The notes beneath the pieces are model-generated. The model was not told the origin of the DNA. It ran no database searches and saw nothing but the letters and a program-made list of their open reading frames with translations. Below are positions 47,186 to 59,200 of a stretch of DNA of 64,000 nucleotides, in pieces. Origin of the DNA: Ctena decussata (lineage: Eukaryota > Mollusca > Bivalvia > Lucinida > Lucinidae); contig OZ022499.1 in NCBI GenBank assembly GCA_963989385.1, forward strand, positions 75,392,203 to 75,456,202. Direction: 5' to 3'. Position 1 is the first letter of the stretch; each line of letters starts with the position of its first letter. The position numbers were made by a program, and so were the translations under genes.

Positions 47186-47218
<33 letters not shown>

Positions 47219-50200
47219 TGTATGTATGTATGTATGTATTATGGTAATAGCTGAACTATTAAGCCAAATTCAAATCAGTAAGATATTACAACGTTGCCCT
47301 GTATTTATAAATTGCACTGAATATAAAACTAGTGTGATAGAAAAGTTAAAACAAACACAAAAACACATAGACATAGAAATAATATTAAAAAGACGTTCTG
47401 CCCATCGAATCATATGAAAACTGTCCGTTTAAGCAAAATTTGATAAAACAGAGACAACTCATTGTTTAACATTTAATAAATACCCTAGAGCAGAATAAGT
47501 GATAATCCTCATTTGTTAGAAAGCAGTTACATCCCGTCCAATCGAAACGCCAGAAAAATGATACGAACGCCGGATTTGCGGTATTTTCACGCCGGATTGC
47601 GGTATTTTTTTCTAAATCGCCGCCATAAATTTTTTGAGTGTGCTGTTAAAGACTGAGATATTAACAGCTGTTAACGGTGAGTGAGTATATGACGAATAAG
47701 CCTATCCGGATCTACATAGATTTGGCTAAATGCCAAGATTTCATTTAGGGTAGAAACTACGTTTGTTTGTCTTAATATCTGAATGGAGTTTTGTTTTATA
47801 TGTTCGGCCTCTCGCTTAGACTGTATTCACGTCCACAAGCTTCGTACTTTTTCAATTTTCATTTAAAGGGGACACAATGAGTGGGCTAAACTGCAATTTT
47901 AAGCATCCCCATACCATTACCTGGAAATGATTGGTGAATTTTTCCCCGAGGAAAGGGAGTTAAAGGTATAGTCTTAAAAATTAAAAGTAACACCGGATGA
48001 AATGGTATCGGATTGTTAGGAAAGTGCTTATTTTCTCCAGTAGTTAAATGAATATGTACACAGTCAGAATATTTCTAGGCGAAAGATGGCATTTCTTTTC
48101 CGAGCATTTATCAGCGTTAATGGAAATTGGTATCTGGCTGTCTTTTGTGATTTTAAACATTCATGAATACATCATAAATATCAGTTATTTTTATGCAGTA
48201 TATCCATTTAAAATTCTGAGCATTATTCTAAGGATTATTTTAAAGAACATTTATGTCAGTTTTACAACAGTTGACCGTCACCTTAGTCACGGTAAACAAC
48301 GGCAAAATTGTTCTGGTTTTATATATCTATACTTGGTTTTGATTTTGACTTTCGAAACAGCCAGCTATTAAAAATCTGCCAAAATGCTTTCAGTAATAAA
48401 ATCGCCCGTAAAAATATCCAGCCAGCCAGCTAGCCAGCAATCCTCGTCCGTCCATCCGTTAGAACGTCCGTCCATCCATGTATATCTCCATGAAAAGCAG
48501 TCACTCACATTGTCTCGATTGAAGGAAGTTTGTTCAATTATAAGTAACAGAATAAAGGACTCTAGAGAACTGAAGAAAAACAGAAGTATGGTAGAAGCCC
48601 CTTCAGAGTCTCTGGCTGTGAAAAGTGGAAGGGGCAAATGACATATATGCTATAAGCGGAGTGCAAGCATCTATACTGTATATCAACTGAATGATTACAT
48701 TGGACTAGCTCTAGCAATTAGATTTAACATATTTTATTGCATAAATCACAAAAGGACCTTGTCGAGAAACAGAAGCAACGACATATTGCTCAGAGGAAAT
48801 TTCTTACTCACAATAAGTTCAAAGAAGTCCAAGAATTGTTCACTAAAACCAGCTTCATTTAGAATACTAAACGCTGTATCAATCAACTCGTATTGTTGGC
48901 GTTGCTGTCTGTTTTTGCGGGTGTTTCATATCCAGGTAACTCAACAGTGTGCTGTTGTACAGGGTCCATAGGGATAAATTCAACATCTTCCCATTCATTG
49001 TCTACGTTGACAGTTCTCATTTTCTTAGGTGTTTTCCACAAAGGCGTGACAGGCCGTTTTTCAATGGTGTAACCGAGCGAGGTGTCAGTGACATAGTTTT
49101 GGAAGGAGACAAAACGCTTTTAAATTTTTTGGGTGTACCTACTAGTAGTTTCATGGCTGTGAAGACGGTGTTACAGGCCTCTTCCTGATTGGTGTTCTTG
49201 ATCCATATTTCAGCGAAGGCGTTTTGTATGGAGACTGAAAAAGTTTCATTGTCGTCGATGTGCCCGACTTCAAATGGTGATTATAACTGCGATATAACAG
49301 GCTGTTTATTGCACAAACTGACCACTGTTCGTGGCCGCGGCAACGCTGACAGTGGTTTATGTGGATTTTGTATATCAGTTTTGTATGCAGATGTGTTGGA
49401 CTTTTGTCGACTGGACGAATACAAAGCCAATTTTGACTTTTTGCGCAAGTTTGCTGGAAACAAAAGAAAAGAAAATTAATTAGCAGTTATTGATCTCTGA
49501 TCTCTGATGAAAGTCCAACACATCTGTTTACAAAACTGATGTACAAAAGTTTCCGCACTAACCACTGTTAGCGTTGCCGCGGCAAAGAACAGTTGTCAGT
49601 TTGTGCAAGAAACAGCCTGTTATATCGCAGTTAAAAACACTAAAATCGGGCACACCTACGACAATGAAACTTGTTCAGTCTCCCTTCAAAACTTAAATCT
49701 AGACTTGAAAGCGAACTAAAGTTTTTCAGTGGTATTATGTTGGATCTACAGGATGGTTTAAATGTATATCTCTATGAAAAGCAGCCAACCACATCGTCTC
49801 GATTGAAGTAAGTTTGTTCAATTATAATAAGTAACAGAATAAAGGACTAGAGAACTGAAGAGAAAAACAGGAAAATGGTATAAGCCACTTTAAGTCTCTG
49901 GCTGTGAAAAGTGGAAGGAGTCAAAATTCTTTTATGCTAAAGGGGACTGCAAGCATCTATACTGTATATCAACTGAATGATTACATTGGACAAGCTCTAG
50001 AAATTAGATTAAACATATTTTATTGCATAAATCACAAAAGGACCTTGTCGAGAAACAGAAGCAACGACATATTGCTCAGAGGAAATTTCTTACTCACAAT
50101 AAGTTCAAAGAAGTCCAAGAATCGTTCACTAAAACCAGCGTTGCATTTAAATAAGTCCTTGGACTTTCTTTTGAATCCCATTTGTATGATTTTTGTATTG

Positions 50201-53200
50201 TTTGAACTTGTATTTGTTGTACATTATATGATTATTATGAAAATAAAATAGTGTTTAAACCAAAACTAGCTTCATTTAGAATGCTAAACGCTGTATCAAT
50301 AAACTCGTATTTATCATTGTTGGCGTTGCTGTCTGGTTTTGTGGGTGTTTCATTCATATCCAGGTAGTTTAACAGTGTGCTGTTGTACAGGGTCCATATG
50401 GATAATTTCAACATCTTCCCATTCATTATCTACGTTGACAGTTCTCATTTTCTTAGGTGTTTTCCACAAAGGCGTGACAGGCCTTTTTTCAAGGGTGTAG
50501 CCGAGCGAGGTGTCAGTGACATAGTTTTGGAAGGAGACAAAACGCTTTTGAATTTTTTGGGTGTATCTAGTTTATGGTTGTGAAGACGATGTAACAGGCC
50601 TCTTCCTGATTGGTGTTCTTGATCAACATTTCAGAGAAAACATTTTGTATGGAGACTGAACAAGTATCCTTGTCGTCGATGTGCCCGACTTTGGTGATTT
50701 TAACCACGTTATAACAGGCTGTTTCTTGTACAAACTGACCACTGTTCGTGGCCGCGGCAACGCTGACAGTGGTTTATGTAGAAACTTTTGTACATCAGTT
50801 TTGTATGCAGATGTGTTGAATTTTTGTCGACTGTGCGAATTCAAAGCCAATTTTGACTTTTTGCGCATGTTTGCTGAAATAAAAAAAGAAAAGAAAATTA
50901 ATTAGCAGTTATTGATCTCTGATCTCTGATGAAAATCCAACACATCTGCATACAAAACTGATTTACTAAAGTTTCCACACAAACCACTGTTAGCGTTGCC
51001 GCGGCAAAGTTTGTGCAAGAAACAACCTGTTAGATCGAAATTAAAAACACTAAAATCGGGCACACCAACGACAATGAAACTTGTTCAGTCTCCCTACAAA
51101 ACTTAAATCTAGACTTGAAAGCGAACTAAAGTCTTTCAGTGGTATTATGTTGGATCTACAGGATGATTTTAATGTATATCTCCATGAAAAGCAGCCACTC
51201 ACATCGTATCGATGGAAGGAAGTTTGTTCAATTATACGTAACAGAATGAAGGACTCTAGAGAACTGAAGAAAAAAAACAGGTGTATGGTATAAGCAACTT
51301 TAAGTCTCGGGGGGGGGGTAAAAAGTGGAAGGAGTCAAAATACATATATGCTATAAGCGGACTGCAAGCAACTATACTGTATATCAACTGAATGTTTACA
51401 TTGGACTAGCTCTAGAAATTATATTAAACATATTTTATTGCATAAATCACAAAAGGACCTTGTCGAAAAAAAGGAGCAACGACTTATTGCTCAGAGGAAA
51501 TTTCTTACTCACAATAAGTTCAAAGAAGTCCAAGAATTGGCTAAACGCTGTATCAATTAACTCGTATTTATCATTGTTGGCGTTGCTGTCTGTTTTTGCG
51601 TGTGTTTCATATCCAGGCAATTCAACAGTGTGCTGTTGTACAGGGTCCATAAGGATAACTTTAACATCTTTCCATTCATTATCTTCGTTGACAGTTCTCA
51701 TTTTCTTAAGTGTTTCCCCAAAGGCGTGACAGGCCTTTTTTCAATGGTGTAACTGAGCGAGGTGTCAGTGACATAGTTTTGGAAGGAGACAAAACGCTTT
51801 TTAATTTTTTGGGTGTACCTAGTTTAATGGTTGTGAAGACGATGTAGCAGGCCGCTTCCTGATTGGTGTTCTTAATCCATATTTCAGCGAAGACGTTTTG
51901 TATGCCTCAATCAGTGTTCGGAAATGGTATGGGGATGCTTTAAATTGCAGTTTAGCCCACTCATTGTGTCCCCTTTTAATAAAAATTGAAAAATGTACGA
52001 AGCTTGTGGACGTGAATACGGTCAAAACGAGAGGCCGAACATAAAAAACAAAACTCCATTCAGATATTAAGGTAGACGAATACTGAATAGAAATATTGGC
52101 GGGGCATTCAAACCATTATACCGTCTAAATAATCCATAGTGCTATCAATCATTTGGGTAAGAAAAGAAAAAACAATTTTCACCGTTTTGTTTTCCTAAAA
52201 AACAATATTTCGTATTTCTACATACTTTTTTACACATTTTCCATTAAAATTCATATCTCTAGCATATGAATGCACTTTCAATTCAGCAAATCATATAATC
52301 TTTGAAACAAACTGATAACAACAAATTGCAGTTTTCTTGTTAATAAGTATATTTTTACATTCTTTGAAAAAATGCAAGAAAATTAAATCTCATGAAAAAC
52401 GTCATGAAAAATATATTCAATCGATGGGGCATGCTTATGCATATTATTTTAGTAAAACTTACATCGTATGTTAAAGAATAAAACAAAAAACAAACATTTC
52501 ACCGTTTCGTTTCCTAGTAAAACAATGTTTAAGTTCAAAATATCCCCAAAACAGACTGCCCAAATTCTGCACCTGCTGCAAGCACTGCCGGCCCTTGCCC
52601 TATTATTTATTTTCCTGTTATTCGGTTCTACCATAGAGTCAGAATCAGAATCAGAATCAGAATTGTTTACTGGTGATACGTCCAAGGACAATCATTCACC
52701 AGGACCTGTGAATCAGGGAAGCTAGTCCCTAGCCCTTATAAGAGAAGTAAACTTAGTAACTGAATCCTCTGCACCCTCAGCAGCAGAAATAAGTGAATCT
52801 TCCAGGGAATGTCGACAAAAATCTTCCAGAGTAATGTCGACAAAAATGTGCAGATGGAATGGAAACTGTGAAGATCTTGATCATTCTCGTTCCTAAGGAA
52901 CAGTTTGATCTCGGTTTCCACTGTTTGTACAGACCTATGTGCCCGAAAACTTAGGATCTTTACGGTAGACATTGTAAGTGTGTATTATAACTGTATATTC
53001 TCCACAGTTAATCGATTTGATGATGAACAATAACTCTGTTTTGTTTTTTAAACATGTAAGAACAGAGTTCTTCCGTATTCGTCCACCTTTTAAGACAAAC
53101 AAACGTAGTTTCTACCCTAAATGAAATCTGGGCATTTAGTAAAATCTATGTAGATCCGGATAGGCTTATTCGTCATACTCACTCACCGTTAATAGCTATT

Positions 53201-56200
53201 AATTTCTCAGTCTTTAACAACGCACTCCAAAAATCAATGGCGGAGATTTAGAAAAAAATACCGCAATCCGGCGTGAAAATACCGCATATCCGGCGTTCGT
53301 ACCATTTTTCCGACGTTTCGATTGGACGGGGTGAGTTTCAACTCAGAATACAACTGAGGCCCTCACGATGCTTATTTTAAAAGAATCCACCTATTTTCTG
53401 ATATGTGCCAACAAGTCCTTTCTTTTGTATATGATATTACACTAAGAGCATCTTAATTTTCAATGTATCTTCATATACTTTCGTATTTTAAATTTATCAT
53501 TACGCCAAATGAAAATATATGTGTACATGTATCTGTTTCATGTGTTTGATCTTTTTTTCAGGCATACTGTGGCATTTTCGGAGGCCATCTTCTGAAGATA
53601 ACATCTCAGGCCCAGCAGTACACAGCTGCAGGAGTAATGAAAAAATCAGAGAGTAAGAACATGACTCTTTATATAGTATATGAGCCGCGACACGACAAAA
53701 CCAACAATGTGGTCGTGCGTCCAGCGCACTCAGATCAGTCTGGGCATGCGCCCAGTCTGATCAGAGTCTTCGCTGTCCGCATGGAGCTAGCTTAGACCCT
53801 TGGCTACCCTTTAAGCGTAAAGCGAAGACTCTGCACAAAATGGTCGGATGTCCAGGCTGGTCTGAATCTTCGCTGGGCGCACAAGCACATTGTTGGTTTT
53901 GTCGTGTCGCGGCTCATATGGATTCACCTTCAGGAGAATATTCTTTCATGTAAGACTAGACCTATTTTGAAAGGGTATGTTATGACTGAAATGTTTTCAA
54001 ACTTTATCTATAAAAGGTGGACCCCCTCCCCCCCCCCCCGTCTCCCCCACCCACTGAGAAGGCAGCAAACACTGAAGGCAGCTTCCTCTGAAGGTGTATT
54101 TATCCACTTAAACCAAGGCAGGTATTATAATACCGTGTCTCTCCATGACAAATATTTGCACACCCACAGGAGGCAGTTAATTTTTCAAAGGGAGGCAATT
54201 TATTGCCCTCATATAGGTAAGGGCAGTAACTTTTTGCAGGAAGGACATTGTGATTGTCTTACTTATGAAAAAAAGACTCCTTCATCGATTTAAACAGGTT
54301 ACTTCACTTAGAAAAATATTAACTTTCATTTCCTCTATATGTGTAATAACTGGACAAACCAACTCTGGTTTCTTAATCATACCACAGCAACGACTTTCCC
54401 TGGTAACTACTGGTTAGACAGTACCGACCTCCTAAATCCTGGCGACTTCAAATGGATGGCAGATAAAAGCTCCCTTTCATATACCAACTGGAGTCCAGGC
54501 TACCCCCTGGACCAGAACACAACGGAACACTGTGTAGCTATGCGGAAAGACGATCAGTATCGCTGGAGTACAGTGAATTGTGAAGACAAGAATAACTTTG
54601 TATGCTACGCTGCAGGGTAAGCCTGTAAGTATTTTTTAATCAGGCCAAACGACTGCAAAACAGTTTATAATGATAGAGAACCAAGTTTTTTCAGACCAAG
54701 GTGTGCATCATACATAGCAGATCTTAGACAAGGGATTGGTGCTTCAAAAATTAAATAGCCTTCATCAAGTTTCATATTTGTTTTTATCAAATGACCACAG
54801 GTTTTCGGGATATTTTAGGCATAGAAGTTACCTCATATTGTGTGTTAAAGTTACAGGACATGTAAAGTGTGGTGGTGTCATATGACAAGGCAAATGCACA
54901 ATAAGTTTCAAATATACGAGGGATGGTCAAAAAGTTCCCGGAAAAGTACTATTTTCTCTTTAACAATAAAATTTCAACTCGTTGAAGTTGAATGCATTTA
55001 TGATTCATGGCATATAAAATTATTGAATTCTGTCTAGCTGGCATCAACGTCGCGGCCAGTAACGTCCGCTGGTCCAGTTTGCGTTACGTTCATTTCGTTT
55101 CCAGAAGCAACGCTCCATAGCCGCGAAAAACTGATAGAAACATTTATTATATAATTTTAAAACACCATTTGTCTCAGCTTGAAATTAATAATATTTTCTT
55201 TTAAGTTATTCCAGTTATTTGGATCTTTCGAATGAACTGAGGACTAAGGCTACTTGCGCTTTACTTAGTAAATGTAAGGGGCGGGGAAAGTGAGGGGCAG
55301 ATAAGTGACTTTTCATTATAAAGCAGATGAAGTATCATAAACTGAAATTCATGGTAATTCGTTTGATATATGATTTATGTTTTTCTTGTTTATTACACCA
55401 GTGTGGCATCACAACCTTGGTATTTGAAGCTCTAGTAGCTGTCTAGCAAATGTCTTGCTCATCTCAATGCAAGGCTGCATCACCATGCGTTATTAAATTC
55501 AGGTCATAGTCTTTTTATTTAAGAATTGAAATTTTTCAGCGTTCATTGTGTGATGAAGCCAGTGAGCGGAGTTAAAATTCCATGAATTGCGAAGCGCTTC
55601 TTGTAGAAGTTTAGCGACGACAACTGGTTTCTTCACAGAAAAATCAAATTTTTATTCTTATTTACACTTTATTTGTGAAACTCTCTGCGCCATTTTCGTT
55701 GTAATTTGGTGTAGAATAGGCAAAACATGGGTCGAAGAAAGTTAGTAACGACGTGTTCAGCCATAACGTTATACAGCCGTCGCCCTGACGTGGCGTCAAT
55801 CGAACATTACAAGAACCAATCAAGACGTTTGCTTACATAAGACTTCGCTTGACGACAACGTCACATGATCAATTGTCCTTCATCGGTGTATTAAGCTAGT
55901 TGCTCTAAAGGGTTCACCAATGGGAAGCCAGTGGCAAGTGCAAATATTACTATGTAAAGATTTTTTGAAGATTTTATTAAAGACCAAGACCTCTAGCCGA
56001 GGTATAGGTCCAAAAGCACTTTAACACATAACAAATAACATCAAAAACATTTTGAAGAAAGCTTCAAAACAGACTAGCATATTGAATGACGACAATCAGA
56101 GACCGCATAGCTCCAGATAAGGGGCGGGGTTTGAGAAGGGTTTAACATTTCCTAAGGAAAACATTGAATTGATCCCTCATCAGTACCACTCAAACTAGCT

Positions 56201-59200
56201 GACTCAGATGTGGTAATTCTGAAGTGACAACACAGAATTCTATGCAGCAATATGCCACCCACCCCTATCCTGAGCAATGATGCCAAATGAATTATAAATC
56301 AAACCTCCTGATAATGATTTAAATGGAATAGAACCCTGAGATTATCTACTGATAATCCAGGGACAAGTCTCCACAAAAACAAAGGCAATGACCCCTCATT
56401 AGAGCTATTCCGTCGGGACAGCTCCAAAGAGGGGCCACAACATGTTCCGCTGGAGAACAACAAACCCATCAGCCAACATCCCCAACCCCGAGTGTAACAC
56501 ATGTGTGCACTAAAGAAAAACTTGAAACAAGCAAGGCGACTCCGCCAGTACCAGTAAGACAGGCCATAACGGAGTCGCCCCTCCTGTCTATATGGCATAC
56601 TATTAAATGTGACACTCAATTTCGGAATATATGTAATATCAGGAGCTTTGTACTGGTTCACTTATGAATTGAATGTTAACTAATTATAGTCAAACTGACG
56701 CGAGTTACCAGTTACCATGAATTACCTTAAAGGTATTGAGTATTTCCTTACAAAATTTGCCTAACTTAAATAATGCAGGTAAATCTTTACTATTCATAAT
56801 ACTCTCGAAAATGACAGTGTTCGGACGCTTGGACACAGCTCTGGGAAGATGCATTCTTCTTTGCTCCCCAAAGTAAGTGCATTCCAATAAATAATGATAC
56901 TCATCACCAAGTTTGCTCAGTCTACAAAGTTCACAAATTCTATCGTCCCTTTCAACCCCCCAAAACCTACCAATTTCAATAGGTAATTTATGATTTAAAC
57001 ACCTGAAATGACAAATTGCGGAAGCCAAGTCATCAGGCAACAAATCGAAGTATTGCTCAAAAACTAATTCAGACTTAAATATTCTATAATTCAAGCATTT
57101 AGAAGTAGTAAAAACAGACTCACTCCATTCATGTTTGAATTTTTCAATGAGTTTCAACTTGACTGATTTAGAGATGCTTAGAGGTACATTATCTTGAGAC
57201 TGCCAAACAATATCATTACCACTTGAAATAAGACTATCTTTTATACTTAACAACCACTTTGAATGAAAGAAGCCTCCCTGATGCATAGCAAGTAAAATCT
57301 TGTACAACCTGAAAGACACCTTGTCTTGCTTTCCATTGACAATACGTTGCCAACAACCCACCATTCTAGATTTCGACAAAATATTAATAGGGTACCTTCC
57401 AAGTTCACCATACAACATAACATTAGGGGTTGTCCTTTTAACATTCAAAATAGTTTTATAAAATTGAGTATTGGCTGGATTTGGATTTTGATTGTTTCAG
57501 TTCCTGGTCTTTGCATACTTTTTACTTACATAATCTTTCGAGAATTTCCGAATTCTCAAAACCAGTGACTTCAGATCCATACAGTAATATTGGTACAACC
57601 ATACTGTCAAAGAGCTGCAACTGTAAATCTACTGGCAGCTGTAACTTACGAGATTTCCTTAAAATAGAAAACATGGCTTTCCTGGCCTGATCCACCATTC
57701 TTAAATTGTTCTTTATAAAACGACCATTGTATGAAAACAGAGTTCCCAAATATACAAAACTATCATCTATATCTAAATTCTGTCCATTATATGTAAATAC
57801 AAAATTGTGATCAAATTTTTTATTACTAAATATTGTGATTTTAGTTTTGGCTGGATTAGCTTGTAAATCCCAAGACTTACAATAAAGATACATAGCATTT
57901 AATGCTGATTGTAGTTCTTCTTTGGATTCAGCAAAAATTACTGTGTCATCAGCATAGAGCAAAATATAAAGCTTAAAAAACACTTCTATTTCATCATTAC
58001 TAAGCAAAATTTGGGACATTTCCGAAATATTAACCAGACCAGTGTAAGCATGTGAAATGAATTCAGACAAGTCATTCAGAAACAGAGAGAATAAGATCGG
58101 AGAAAGGTTCTCTCCTTGTCGTACCCCAATATTACTTACAAATGACTCTGATTTCATGTGGCCAGCTCTCACACAAGATTTAGCATTAGCATATAAGCTG
58201 TGAATAATTTTGAACATTTTACCATCAATATTATGATTTAATAATTTCTGCCACAAGTAACTCCTGTTTAGATTTAGAAAGGTATGCAGAACAAATCTTC
58301 AAATACAAAAGAGCTAATCCGATCACTTCGACCAGAATTTTAGTAACACTTGGTGACGCAGCCTTGAGCAATTCTAGTGAAGCCAGACATCCGCTAGACA
58401 ACCACTGGTGCTGCAGGTATCAAGATTTTGATGCCGCGTAGCTTGAAAGGCTCGACTAGAAGCATAAACCACGTTTATAACAAATCGGCATGGCTTCTTC
58501 GTAATGAAACCGTATGATGACTTTTCTTATTTGTATAGTAATTAAGTTTTCTGCGCTTGAATAATCACACTCTCTTACATTTACTGAGTTAAGTGCAAGC
58601 CTAACTTAGCCATCATTTCGTAGAAAGGATCATGAAAACTTGCAACATTTGCAATGAACTTAAATATAAGGCGTATGTTTAAAAGGGTATATGAAATTAA
58701 TATTTTTGTTAATTATTCGCCGACATTGCACGGTCACAATTTGCTATTGAAAAACAAAAAGAAACTAGACAATCACCAAAGGTGATGAATGCCCCGCCAT
58801 ATGCCTCACTAGATGAGTAATGTCTTAAGACATATTTGTGTGAAGTTATATCAAAATCTGTCATTAAATAAAGGTGCTAGAGGGATGACAAAGTGTTTTT
58901 TCTACAAAAAAATCAACTTTGACCTTGATTTTGGATCTACAACCCCACAAGGTTAGCTAGTCCAAGATATTGTCATACTTAATATTTGTGTGAAGCTATA
59001 TCAAACTCAATTAACGAATAAAGGCGCTAGAACCATGACAAATTTACATATATCTATAATAGCATATGTGACCTTGACCTTGGACCTACAATGCTGAAAC
59101 ATGACTTTGTCCCAGATATTGTCATGCTAAATATTTGTGTCAAATTATGCCAAAATCATTCCAGAGGGATAACATAGTATTTTCTAAGACAAAAATGGCA

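Larger units (their letters stand above)
47530..53333. mobile_element. 5.8 kb transposon with about 390-bp terminal inverted repeats, in lectin intron 2
   Basis: The left end CCCGTCCAATCGAAACG (47,533) and right end CGTTTCGATTGGACGGG (to 53,330) are inverted. The arm continues through CCGGATTTGCGGTATTTTC, TAGGGTAGAAACTACGTTTG, AATGGAGTTTTGTTT and GGGGACACAATGAGTGGGC to about 47,921. The right arm is 51,921-52,070 plus 53,090-53,333, split by a nested TTAA element. Flanks AGTTA and AGTTT may be a 5-bp target duplication with one change. The interior is three diverged copies of a 1.3-1.4 kb unit (see 48,660-51,900). Long TIRs recall MULEs, but no transposase was recognised. Confidence 0.8.

Noticed and set aside
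47041..47417. Frames with MYVCMYVC repeats
   Set aside because: Translation of the TATG microsatellite.
54312..54387. Acceptor at 54,311 for lectin exon 4
   Set aside because: Phase does not match the exon 3 donor, whereas 54,388 restores both phase and a normal lectin spacing.
54339..54620. Intronless lectin-domain gene starting at ATG 54,339
   Set aside because: The acceptor at 54,387 and donor at 54,617 give a consistent multi-exon gene with signal peptide and all cysteines; the extra N-terminal residues do not fit the fold.
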